A stretch of 7,996 nt of DNA, taken from assembly GCA_964459445.1 (NCBI GenBank), contig CAYWMP010000233.1, positions 1 to 7,996 on the forward strand, written 5' to 3'. A program made the translations under genes and the position numbers. The notes below the pieces were generated by a model. The model had not been told where the DNA came from and searched no databases. It saw only the letters and a program-made list of their open reading frames with translations. Shown piece by piece: positions 1 through 5,981 of the stretch; the first letter of the stretch is position 1; every line of letters begins with the position of its first letter. The DNA comes from CAYWMP01 sp964459445. Lineage in GTDB: Bacteria > Desulfobacterota > DSM-4660 > Desulfatiglandales > HGW-15.

Positions 1-8
1 CTGTCCAT

Positions 9-120
9 CCTCCGTAGCAGTGCTACTGCGGAGGACGGGCTACGGAGGATGGAAACGCGGGTATGCTTTGGCGCAATTCCGCTCTGATACCCCGCAGCTT
101 ACTGTGGGGAGCTTCATTTC
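9..120. repeat. Left copy of a 112-base repeat, inverted relative to the copy at the right end
   Basis: Reverse-complementing 7885-7996 gives the same 112 bases with six substitutions (106/112 identical), so the window ends are an inverted pair. The repeat contains two palindromic modules. The first has perfect 10-base arms (CCTCCGTAGC at 9-18 and its complement at 39-48) enclosing a second, competing CCTCCG...CGGAGG pairing. The second is a hairpin with CCCCGCAG at 90-97 and CTGTGGGG at 102-109, containing one G-U pair. There is no ORF, no transposase and no T-tract. It overlaps the last codons of the minus-strand EamA gene, whose TGA (114-116) lies inside it. It is probably a dispersed REP/MITE-like intergenic repeat; whether it extends further left cannot be seen. 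Confidence 0.85.
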
Positions 121-1016
121 GAACGGCTTGTTGAACCCAGATATATGGCCGCAAGGGTGATGCTCAATCCTGCATAGCCTGCGATGTCTGTTGCGCGGTT
201 GAAAAACAGGATGTCCCAGACGAAAGACAAAGAGGGTTGAAGGAGAAGTAAGAGCCCGCCCAGCGATGCCCTAATGCCGGGTAGGCCTTTGGTAATGAGG
301 ACCCAGCCCAAGACTTGGCTGGATACGCCATAAGCCAAGAGGGCCGCAAGGGTTTGCAGGTCTGGTATGATATAGGATTCACCCCCTGCCGGGACCGTGA
401 ACACAAGAAACAGGACCGAGGTCCACGACACCATAACCAGGTTTACTTTGGCGGAAAGGGCCCCTTCCATGGATTGGAGTTTTCTAAGGGAGAGGAAAAA
501 GGCTGCGTAAAAGATGGCCGCCAAGATCCCGCAATAAACGCCCACTTTATAGACGCCTCCCAAATCTTTCCATTGAATACCGACGATTAAATAAAGCCCC
601 GTCATTGCCAAAGGAATGGCAAGGCCAAGACTGAACGTCAGTCGTTCACGCAATACGGCGACACCGACGACGGCCAGGATGAAAACCTGCATGTTGGCGA
701 GGAGGGTAGCAAGCCCCGGACCGACATAATGGATGCTCTTGTGCCATAGGAACATGTCAAGAGCGAAAAAAAGGCCGCACAAGGAAGCCAGTAGGAAATA
801 ACGCCAGTCTTTCCACAATTGTTCTCTTTTCAAGAGAACGATAATCGACAGTATGATGCCACCAATCAAATTCCTGTAGAAGGCGGATGTGGCAGGTCCG
901 ACATGAGCCAGTTTGACATAGACACCCGAAAAACTGATCATGGTGGCGCCCAGCATGACTTCAAGGGTAGGCCTATTGCTTTTGTCAGAAAAGGGGTTGA
1001 ACAACGATAAAGACAT
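114..1016 (-). CDS. EamA/DMT-family membrane transporter (10 predicted TM segments)
   Basis: A 300-residue hydrophobic protein with the two-repeat layout of the drug/metabolite transporter superfamily: about ten membrane segments in two five-helix halves, the halves meeting near residue 150. The first half has the family-type stretch SAFYRNLIGG after TM1 and a L-x-E/R loop (VLRERL) after TM4; the second half starts around VGVYCGILAAIFYA. Family members export or import amino acids and other small metabolites in the inner membrane; the substrate here is unknown. The length is normal for the family. The ATG at 1016 has no visible Shine-Dalgarno; the in-frame ATG of residue 21 (just before TM1) is an alternative. 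The stop codon and last two or three residues fall inside the left terminal repeat. It lies downstream of the oxidoreductase gene on the same strand, so transport of that pathway's substrate or product is a reasonable inference. Confidence 0.9.
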   Translation of the reverse strand: MSLSLFNPFSDKSNRPTLEVMLGATMISFSGVYVKLAHVGPATSAFYRNLIGGIILSIIVLLKREQLWKDWRYFLLASLCGLFFALDMFLWHKSIHYVGPGLATLLANMQVFILAVVGVAVLRERLTFSLGLAIPLAMTGLYLIVGIQWKDLGGVYKVGVYCGILAAIFYAAFFLSLRKLQSMEGALSAKVNLVMVSWTSVLFLVFTVPAGGESYIIPDLQTLAALLAYGVSSQVLGWVLITKGLPGIRASLGGLLLLLQPSLSFVWDILFFNRATDIAGYAGLSITLAAIYLGSTSRSK

Positions 1017-1146
1017 AGGATGATATATTCAATTTGAGGAGCGTTGGAAAACCGCAACTCGTAACATCATGAGCCTATTTCACAACCAGCTCCAACGACC
1101 TCTTCAACAACTCAACAAGATAAGATCTTTAAAGGGCAAGTTAGCG

Positions 1147-1287
1147 AGTTTCCAATTCAGAAATGAGCATTTTTTTCGCAAGGTCAAAGCAATCAAGGGG
1201 TTGGGCGTCCCGCCTAAAGGGCGGGAACAACCAACCCCGCGGATTACGAGGAGATTGCGGAAAAGGGCCATTTCTGAAATAGAAACT
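1147..1287. repeat. 141-base imperfect palindrome (REP/MITE-like) between the transporter and oxidoreductase genes
   Basis: Two 68-base arms meet at a five-base loop (1215-1219). The outer 19 bases (from 1147, and the complement from 1287) match at 17 positions, including an uninterrupted TTCAGAAATG. The inner end carries CCCGCC (1209-1214) against GGCGGG (1220-1225), flanked by matching GGGGTT runs. The middle of the arms is looser. A transcript from either strand could fold into one long hairpin. The outer edge overlaps the oxidoreductase stop codon (1286-1288). It could act as a transcription barrier or mRNA 3'-end stabiliser, but there is no T-tract after the stem. The symmetry is directly visible; the mobile nature is inferred. 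The rest of the gap (1017-1146) shows only a weak inverted repeat (CGTTGGA at 1042-1048, TCCAACG at 1091-1097) and no convincing promoter. Confidence 0.8.
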
Positions 1288-2458
1288 AGACGAGCCCCCC
1301 CTCACCAACCGGCCTCTTCTCCAAAATCCTCTCGGGGCCGAAAATCGACAGATCAAGCGTCGGAGGTCGCCCTAGAATCAACTCCGAAATATAGCGACCC
1401 ACGGCCGGCCCCTGCTGGAGCCCATGCCCTGAGAAGCCATTGGCGAGATAGAGCCCTTTAAGTTCCGGCCACTCCCCAAGGATAGCGTTTCCATCAAGGG
1501 TATTCACAGCATAAAGCCCGGCCCAACCCCGCATTAGCTTGGCCGTATCAAAGGCCGGCACGAATTCCGCCAACTCCGGCCACAAAACCTCCATGAAACG
1601 TTTGTCGTCCCAGGTGAAGTCAAAGCCCATTGGATCCTCTTCCATGGATTTTCCCAAAAGAATCAGGTTGCCTGTCTCGGTCCTGAAGTAGAGACCGGAT
1701 GGCAGGATCGTGAGTGGCAGCGGTCCCTCCGGCTTTACCTTTGTATCCAACGCAAAGACTTGCCTTTTGACAGGTTCAACAGGGAGTTTCACCCCAATAG
1801 TGCTCGCTACTTCTGCCGCCCATGCTCCGGCACAGTTCACCACGTGTTTTGATTCAAGGCCTTTACCTGATGCCAGCTTGACGCCGTCAACGCCTTTCTT
1901 TCCCCTCTTTATCTCGGTAACCTCATCACTTATGAAAATCGCCCCCATGGATTTGGCTTTGTTTTTATAACCCATGAGTACGGCATAGGCATCGACATGG
2001 CCGTCCTGAGGTCCGAAGGTACCACCCCCATAGGCGTCGGTTTTATAAAGGGGATAGTGCTGCTCGATTTTGTCTGGTGACCACCACTCCACCTGACAAC
2101 CCAGGTTTTGCTGCAGGGTGAAGGCTTCTTTGGCCGCCGCTTTGACCTTCTCATCTACGATAAAAAGATTTCCCTCCCGGCGATAGGCAATGCTCGGCTG
2201 GTCATCCTCCACCATCATGTCTTCCTCAAACCCTTCGAGCACCTGCAAGGCGTACTGGGATATCTGGATATTCTCTTTGAGGCTGAATTGAATACGGGCA
2301 TTGGCCATGGAAAGGGTCGTAGAAGCACGGGCATAGGAAGGATCTTTTTCCACCACAACGATCTCTAGGGTGTTGTCCGCCTTTAAAAGATTATAGGCAG
2401 TCGAGCACCCCATAATGCCGCCGCCGATAATGATAACATCATATGTTTTGTCACTCAT
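1286..2458 (-). CDS. FAD-dependent oxidoreductase, DAO family (glycine/D-amino acid or sarcosine oxidase-like)
   Basis: A 390-residue flavoprotein of the DAO fold, which oxidises the C-N bond of amino or imino acids to an imine. It starts with the FAD-binding Rossmann motif DVIIIGGGIMG (G12-x-G14-x-x-G17), with E37 at the end of the second strand to bind the ribose. Next come ASTTLSMANARIQFS, replacing the more usual SSTR..GGIR..FS, then GHVDAYAV in the substrate domain, VVNCAGAWA, LPVEPVKRQVFA and the C-terminal flavin motif around GFSGHGLQQGPAVG. Length is typical. I chose the ATG at 2458; an upstream in-frame TTG at 2509 would add 17 unconserved residues overlapping a leader hairpin. The ribosome binding site is weak (AAGAAG). 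There is no signal peptide, so it is cytoplasmic or peripherally membrane-associated. The last dozen residues run up to the palindrome, which overlaps the TAG stop. The neighbouring cyclodeaminase-family gene suggests a joint amine or cyclic-imine pathway; the substrate is not determinable. Confidence 0.9.
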   Translation of the reverse strand: MSDKTYDVIIIGGGIMGCSTAYNLLKADNTLEIVVVEKDPSYARASTTLSMANARIQFSLKENIQISQYALQVLEGFEEDMMVEDDQPSIAYRREGNLFIVDEKVKAAAKEAFTLQQNLGCQVEWWSPDKIEQHYPLYKTDAYGGGTFGPQDGHVDAYAVLMGYKNKAKSMGAIFISDEVTEIKRGKKGVDGVKLASGKGLESKHVVNCAGAWAAEVASTIGVKLPVEPVKRQVFALDTKVKPEGPLPLTILPSGLYFRTETGNLILLGKSMEEDPMGFDFTWDDKRFMEVLWPELAEFVPAFDTAKLMRGWAGLYAVNTLDGNAILGEWPELKGLYLANGFSGHGLQQGPAVGRYISELILGRPPTLDLSIFGPERILEKRPVGEGGLV

Positions 2459-2475
2459 TCTTCTTACACCGTGTG

Positions 2476-2499
2476 CGAGGCTTAATCCCTTGTGCCTCG
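2476..2499 (-). other. Leader hairpin upstream of the oxidoreductase start
   Basis: CGAGGC (2476-2481) and GCCTCG (2494-2499) form a perfect six-base stem with a 12-base loop, ending 17 bases before the chosen ATG. It lies in the untranslated leader if the start at 2458 is right, and argues mildly against the longer TTG-initiated reading. No function can be assigned. Confidence 0.4.
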
Positions 2500-2511
2500 A
2501 ATCAGACAATT

Positions 2512-2540
2512 ATTTTTATTCAATAGAAGATGAATATCAA
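2512..2540 (-). promoter_or_regulatory. Possible sigma70-like promoter for the oxidoreductase, -35 inside the cassette end
   Basis: On the minus strand TTGATA (2540-2535, five of six to consensus) is followed after 17 bases by AAAAAT (2517-2512, four of six). The -35 hexamer sits in the outer end of the inverted repeat bounding the four-helix-bundle cassette, so the cassette may supply an outward promoter to the oxidoreductase. In the other arm the equivalent bases read TCGATA. Weak and AT-driven; a guess from sequence only. Confidence 0.25.
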
Positions 2541-2556
2541 ATAACGAACAAGAAAT
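2532..2556. repeat. Inverted-repeat arm of the four-helix-bundle cassette (3' side of the gene)
   Basis: It begins GAATATCAAATAACGAAC. Compared with the reverse complement of 2949-2973 only positions 8 and 22 differ, both A here for G there. In the minus-strand RNA both differences become G-U pairs, so sense RNA could form 25 continuous base pairs; in the plus-strand RNA they would be A-C mismatches. Weaker similarity may continue inward after a seven-base offset (GAATTATGAATT against GAATAATGAATG). Confidence 0.8.
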
Positions 2557-2562
2557 TTCGAA

Positions 2563-2943
2563 TTATGAATTCTTTTCCATATTTTGTTTCGCTGTTTTTA
2601 TGCTCGTCACAAATATCGAGATCAACTGGTCGTTTTCATCAATCAATGATTCAAGTTTTGATGCCAATTTCATAAGGTTTGCCCGCGCAATCATTAGTAG
2701 CCATACCCTCGTTTCACGCAGTTCCTTGAGGCATATCTTCATCTTGTGAATAAAGTCAGGGTAAGATTCTGCACTTTGCGCTTCACCATAGTTAGGTGCG
2801 GGAGATGTGCCACTGCGAATGATTTGCCCGGTAATGTGGTTCCCAAGCTTTGTTTTTGGTAAGGACTCGGCCAAGCGTATAATTTGAACTGCAAAATCTA
2901 TCAATCTATCCTCAAGGTCATATGTCTTTTCTTCCTTCGACAT
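2563..2943 (-). CDS. Four-helix-bundle protein, S23/intervening-sequence (IVP) family
   Basis: A 126-residue, almost entirely helical protein of the family first found as ORFs in 23S rRNA intervening sequences (TIGR02436-type), related in fold to the Avd protein of diversity-generating retroelements. Family features: an N-terminal helix around YDLEDRLIDFAVQIIRLAESLPKT, then GNHITGQIIRSGTSPAPNYGEAQSAESYPDFIHKMKICLKELRETRVWL with the characteristic Q-x-x-R-S-G/A-T/S and NY-x-EA segments, then two further helices to the C-terminus. Length is typical. The biochemical role is unknown; related proteins form pentamers with a basic surface and are suspected to bind nucleic acid. The ATG at 2943 is preceded by AAGGA seven bases upstream, inside the right inverted-repeat arm, so folding of the arms in mRNA would hide the ribosome binding site. 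It interrupts an otherwise metabolic gene series, supporting an acquired cassette. Confidence 0.9.
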   Translation of the reverse strand: MSKEEKTYDLEDRLIDFAVQIIRLAESLPKTKLGNHITGQIIRSGTSPAPNYGEAQSAESYPDFIHKMKICLKELRETRVWLLMIARANLMKLASKLESLIDENDQLISIFVTSIKTAKQNMEKNS

Positions 2944-2948
2944 TCATT

Positions 2949-2973
2949 ATTCCTTGTTCGTTATTCGATATTC
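2949..2973. repeat. Inverted-repeat arm of the four-helix-bundle cassette (5' side, carries the Shine-Dalgarno)
   Basis: On the minus strand this arm reads GAATATCGAATAACGAAC, then AAGGAAT just before the gene. It is complementary to 2532-2556 apart from two G/A differences. The AAGGA element at the inner end is the likely ribosome binding site of the ATG at 2943, so the repeat doubles as a translation signal. Confidence 0.8.
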
Positions 2974-3018
2974 AGACATCATTAAGTTAACGCGATTGTT
3001 TACCCTCTCCAAAAGTAC

Positions 3019-3996
3019 CTAAAGCAGCAGCCAGGTTCCGACGCCTTTTTCAACGGCCTGCTGATAGAGCAAGGGGGCCACGGCCATGTCGTCCAATGCC
3101 AGTCCAAGGTTAGCCGTCATGGTCTTCTCGGTGTCCGTCTCTCTCCCCACCTTTTGACCGGTTACGAGTTCGCCTAAATCCGCATGGATCGGAGGGATTC
3201 CTTGAAAAAATCCCGCCTCCTGGTAGTAACGCAGCTGGGCAGTGTCATCAGTACAAAACTTTGCAGACTCCTTCATGGCATCGGAATGCCAGTAGGAATC
3301 GAAATCAACCAAAGAGGCAAAGGCCCCTTCCTCAAGCCATCCGGCTTGAATGGTGGCGTGGGGTTTCTTCAGGATTGGCCCCGCTGTCACCACGATGTCA
3401 CAGCCGGTTACCGCGTATTTTGGTTCAGAAACAGGCTCGACCTCCAGATCCAATCGCTCCGATATGTCCCTTGCATATCGTTTTTGGTTATCTGCGCCCA
3501 CGTCATAGGCCATGACTTTCTTTAAAGGGAAAAGGACATTCAGGGCCTCTACATTCGTTCGCCCTTGGACGCCGCACCCGAGTACGCCCACGACAGAGGA
3601 TTCAGGACGCGCGAGGAACTGCGCCGAAAGCGCTGTTGCTGCGCCGGTGCGCATGGCCGTTATCCAGACACAGTCCATAACGGATAGGGGTAGTCCGGTT
3701 TCAGCATCGTTCAATATGAGGAGGCCCGTGATGTAAGGGAGATTTCGCTTGTGGTTTTCCGGGAACCCGCTCACCCACTTGATACCCGCCGATTTAAGGG
3801 CGGGGATATAGGCCGGCATCGCGTGAATGAAGTTATCGCTGCTACCCGGGTGAATGCCCGGTTTGGGAGGCATTTCAACCTTGCCTTCACCCTTCTCCTG
3901 AAATGCCACCTTCAATGCATCAACAATCTTATCCATGGTCAAACCGACATCAACCACGTCTTTCTGAGACAAATAAAGCAATTGATTATCTCCCAT
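3019..3996 (-). CDS. Ornithine cyclodeaminase/mu-crystallin family protein (NAD-dependent imine reductase or cyclodeaminase)
   Basis: A 325-residue OCD-family protein. Members either cyclise ornithine to proline with release of ammonia or reduce imines (ketimine, pyrroline-2-carboxylate, pyruvate plus ammonia) with NAD(P)H. Visible landmarks are K73 (AGIKWVSGFPEN) and R116 (TAMRTGAATALSA), matching the family's catalytic Lys and carboxylate-binding Arg, then a Rossmann motif VGVLGCGVQG (G140-x-G142-x-x-G145) with D165 ending the next strand, which favours NAD over NADP. The usual G-A/S-D-x-P-G-K motif after the Rossmann domain is replaced by VDFDSYW; D233 occupies the catalytic Asp position. 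It may therefore belong to a subfamily other than true ornithine cyclodeaminase. Some databases call OCD-like proteins tyramine oxidase subunit B; I recall this only loosely. The start is firm: ATG at 3996 with GGAGA five bases upstream. Together with the nearby flavin oxidase it suggests an oxidation/imine-handling pair. Confidence 0.85.
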   Translation of the reverse strand: MGDNQLLYLSQKDVVDVGLTMDKIVDALKVAFQEKGEGKVEMPPKPGIHPGSSDNFIHAMPAYIPALKSAGIKWVSGFPENHKRNLPYITGLLILNDAETGLPLSVMDCVWITAMRTGAATALSAQFLARPESSVVGVLGCGVQGRTNVEALNVLFPLKKVMAYDVGADNQKRYARDISERLDLEVEPVSEPKYAVTGCDIVVTAGPILKKPHATIQAGWLEEGAFASLVDFDSYWHSDAMKESAKFCTDDTAQLRYYQEAGFFQGIPPIHADLGELVTGQKVGRETDTEKTMTANLGLALDDMAVAPLLYQQAVEKGVGTWLLL

Positions 3997-4014
3997 GATG
4001 TCTCCTTTATAAGC

Positions 4015-4156
4015 GAGACCTTTGCAAAACGCCTCCTTTTGCCCAATTTCTATGTCAGGCTCAAATTTTAATCCTCAAAATACTCTACGTATTCCTGTGG
4101 TTAATATTATCGCCTTCCTTGAACTTGAACAAAATTGTGCATTTTTCAAAGATCTC
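4015..4156. mobile_element. 142-base MITE-like element with IS5-type terminal inverted repeats
   Basis: The ends are GAGACCTTTGCAAAA (4015-4029) and, on the opposite strand from 4156, GAGATCTTTGAAAAA: 13 of 15 match, with looser similarity for about 11 more bases. GAGACCTTTGCAAAA resembles termini I associate with IS5-family insertion sequences. The interior is short and AT-rich with no transposase, so this would be a deletion derivative or MITE. No flanking target duplication is evident (AAGC left, TCTG right), suggesting an old or rearranged insertion. It fills almost the whole gap between mltF and the cyclodeaminase-family gene, ending just upstream of the latter's ribosome binding site. 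The IR structure is seen directly; the IS5 assignment is from memory. Confidence 0.65.
4104..4132 (-). promoter_or_regulatory. Possible promoter inside the MITE, reading into the cyclodeaminase-family gene
   Basis: On the minus strand TTGTTC (4132-4127) and TAATAT (4109-4104) are 17 bases apart, about 110 bases before the ATG at 3996. They match consensus at three and four of six positions, so this is a weak candidate. If real, the element would drive the downstream gene. Confidence 0.2.
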
Positions 4157-4178
4157 TCTGCTAAGTTGAAATCCAACC

Positions 4179-5594
4179 TTATCCAATGGATTGCTGTTTA
4201 AGAATATCATAGTAGTTCAAAATCCTATTCACATAACGAACAGGCTCGGAACCCCGACAATAACCATACCGACTTTTGACATAATACTTAGGGTAGCAAA
4301 GTAGGGGAAGGGTTTTGACCAGGGACGGCCAACTATGGGGATCGAGTTTCATTTCTTCCGCGATCCTCATGGCATCCCGAACATGTCTATGCCCTGCGTT
4401 ATAACTCGCAAGGGCAATGAGCACACGGTCTCGGTGTTCCGCCTCATCGTATTTCCTATAGAGTCTCTTGAGGTACTTGACACCCCCCATGATGCTTTCT
4501 TTCGGGTTGCGACGATCACTGATTCCCAACTCCTTGGCCGTGGTCTTGGTGATTTGCATAAGACCTTCGGCCCCGGTATAACTCCTTGCCTGTGGATCAA
4601 AATGGGATTCTTGATATATCAGGGCGGCAATTAATCGCCAATCAAATCCATGCTTCTTGGAAGCCGTTTTTATGATCCTTTTATACTTCGGGAGCCTGGT
4701 CTCAAGCCTTTGATGGTATTTTTTCAAATCCACATAGTCAAAAACCTCTGCGTTACCGTAGTACTTTTCATAGGTTTCATCGAGCATCCCGTTTTCTTTA
4801 ATGCTCTTCAAAAATTCGTTCATCTTCGCCAGCAGGGTTGTTTCTCCTTTCTTTACGGCCCAGGCCAGGGATTGAGGTTCTTCAATTGAAAAGACAATTT
4901 TAACATCGGGATAATACCTGCGATTCAACTTGGCAATATTGGAGTCGGCAATAGTCACTTCGATCTTCTTTTCGGCAACCCTGCTGATCAGGACTTCAGT
5001 GGGCGTATCGTTATGGAGTTTGATTTGAATATCCAAGCCCGTATCTTTCAGTTCCTTTAGCCTTTCCTCGTAGGACGTGCCCTTTCGAACATGTATCGTC
5101 TTGCCCTTCAGATCCTCCAGAGTTCTGATCTTATAATTGTCCTTGTGGAGAACCACCATTTGCCGAATGGAGAGATACTCATTGGAGAAGTCCACCTGTT
5201 GTTTTCGTGAGGGGGTGGCCGTCAAACTGGCGGCGATGAAATCACCGTTACTATCATCGAGCACGGCCACCAGATTTTGCCATTTCGGTGTAATGACCTT
5301 TAGATTCACGCCCAGATACTCACTAAAGGCCTTGGCTAAGTCATATTCAAATCCCATGGGAATGCCGCGATAGCTATAGTAGCTATGGGCGCTATTTCTC
5401 GTGATGACGGTGATTGTGCCGGACTCGTGCACTTTTTCGAGAACACTGCCCTCTTCCAACCCATCCCTGTCGCCGCAGGACGAAAGCATAGCGAATAGAA
5501 CAAAAACCATAGAGATAAACAATGCTGTGAGGCAAGCCTGCTTCGCCCGGCATTTAGAGGTTGGGGGGTTATGTTTGTTTGTGAAAACGGTCAT
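4179..5594 (-). CDS. mltF: Membrane-bound lytic murein transglycosylase F (SBP_bac_3 + SLT domains), lipoprotein
   Basis: A 471-residue peptidoglycan-cleaving enzyme. Lytic transglycosylases cut the MurNAc-GlcNAc bond to leave 1,6-anhydro-MurNAc. The N-terminus has a basic region, a hydrophobic stretch and the lipobox LSSC with C40, so the mature protein should be lipid-anchored, probably at the periplasmic face of the outer membrane. Residues about 59-280 form a solute-binding-protein family 3 domain (GFEYDLAKAFSEYLG, AASLTATPSRKQQVDFS, VRKGTSYEE), which in MltF is regulatory. Residues about 303-440 are a goose-lysozyme-like SLT domain with catalytic E329 in YQESHFDP, then GLMQI and ALASYNAGHRHV. 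The order and length match MltF (E. coli about 518 residues). The ATG at 5594 is the first in frame; it has no good Shine-Dalgarno (sequence before it is pyrimidine-rich), but the next Met falls inside the signal peptide. A good promoter lies about 75 bases upstream. Confidence 0.93.
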   Translation of the reverse strand: MTVFTNKHNPPTSKCRAKQACLTALFISMVFVLFAMLSSCGDRDGLEEGSVLEKVHESGTITVITRNSAHSYYSYRGIPMGFEYDLAKAFSEYLGVNLKVITPKWQNLVAVLDDSNGDFIAASLTATPSRKQQVDFSNEYLSIRQMVVLHKDNYKIRTLEDLKGKTIHVRKGTSYEERLKELKDTGLDIQIKLHNDTPTEVLISRVAEKKIEVTIADSNIAKLNRRYYPDVKIVFSIEEPQSLAWAVKKGETTLLAKMNEFLKSIKENGMLDETYEKYYGNAEVFDYVDLKKYHQRLETRLPKYKRIIKTASKKHGFDWRLIAALIYQESHFDPQARSYTGAEGLMQITKTTAKELGISDRRNPKESIMGGVKYLKRLYRKYDEAEHRDRVLIALASYNAGHRHVRDAMRIAEEMKLDPHSWPSLVKTLPLLCYPKYYVKSRYGYCRGSEPVRYVNRILNYYDILKQQSIG

Positions 5595-5677
5595 TTTAGG
5601 ACGGGTGGGGCAAGGAAGACGGAATTTTTGTAGATAGAAGATTTTCGCATAGTGTTGTCTCGGATGTGTCTTTCCTC

Positions 5678-5706
5678 ATCATAGGATATGGTGACTAAAA
5701 GTTCAA
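5678..5706 (-). promoter_or_regulatory. Sigma70-like promoter for mltF
   Basis: On the minus strand TTGAAC (5706-5701) is separated by exactly 17 bases from TATGAT (5683-5678), matching consensus at four and five of six positions. Transcription would start near 5670, giving a leader of roughly 75 bases before the ATG at 5594. No other strong candidate is seen on this strand in the gap. Confidence 0.55.
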
Positions 5707-5739
5707 GAAAAGCCATAAGCACTAGCTATTGATCCGGCC

Positions 5740-5975
5740 CAAAGGTTTACCCCTGATCACCAGCAAGGTATCAGATGTTAGGCGCTGCATCGCAGATCCC
5801 GCTGCTGTGTGCGGGAGGAGCGACGAGTGAGTCGTATGTAGTAATACGCCGCAGGCCTGTCGAGAGCCTCAAGGTCGAACGAGAGGAGTGATCGCTTGCC
5901 CGCCTCCGGCGGAAAAGCAACGCCACTTGCTGGATCCCACCCTAGCGGGGAAACGGTGCCTTGATGGTAGATCAG
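5740..5975. other. Structured GC-rich intergenic block between mltF and the TPR gene, possible dispersed repeat or RNA
   Basis: The gap of 464 bases between the two divergent genes holds the two promoters and, between them, this GC-rich block. It contains successive local hairpins: TCCCGC (5797-5802) with GCGGGA (5811-5816); CGTAT with ATACG around 5835-5852; and GCTT..CCGCC with GGCGG..AAGC at 5894-5918 (loop TCC). On the minus strand an unclosed reading frame from 5895 to about 5781 gives a low-complexity, Arg-rich peptide of the kind often mis-annotated over intergenic repeats. No known ncRNA, riboswitch, intron or IS end is recognised. Whether it is an RNA, a repeat or a decayed element cannot be told without copies to compare. 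Confidence 0.35.
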
Positions 5976-5981
5976 TCATGC

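Larger units (their letters stand above)
2532..2973 (-). mobile_element. IVS-like cassette: four-helix-bundle gene enclosed by 25-base inverted repeats
   Basis: The segment is bounded by arms 2532-2556 and 2949-2973, which match as inverted repeats at 23 of 25 positions, and contains only the gene at 2563-2943. Inverted repeats closing a stem around a four-helix-bundle ORF are the architecture known from intervening sequences (IVS) in 23S rRNA, but no rRNA sequence flanks this copy. It separates two metabolic genes of the same orientation. No transposase or convincing target duplication is visible. The similarity of the arms is seen directly; mobility is inferred. Confidence 0.65.

Noticed and set aside
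90..116. Hairpin after the EamA stop as a rho-independent terminator
   Set aside because: There is no T-tract on the minus strand after the stem, and the stem has an A-C mismatch on that strand; the same hairpin lies upstream of a gene at the other end.
1069..1461. Plus-strand ORF of 130 codons
   Set aside because: It runs across the palindrome and antisense to the oxidoreductase; the composition is low-complexity Pro/Arg/Ser with no recognisable domain.
2459..2509. TTG-initiated extension of the FAD oxidoreductase
   Set aside because: It adds 17 unconserved residues, overlaps a leader hairpin, and the Rossmann motif is normally within about ten residues of the start, as it is from the ATG at 2458.
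2502..2978. TCAGACA on both sides of the four-helix cassette as a target-site duplication
   Set aside because: The left copy is about 25 bases outside the inverted repeat while the right copy overlaps its edge, so they cannot be a flush duplication; a seven-base match is expected by chance.
5775..5790. GTTAGGC as part of an integron attC site
   Set aside because: No complementary GCCTAAC core is found at attC distance on either side, and there is no integrase or cassette pattern.
5797..5920. Group II intron 5' end (GTGTGCGGGAGG)
   Set aside because: No domain V/VI sequence and no reverse-transcriptase ORF is present nearby; the resemblance is only a few bases.
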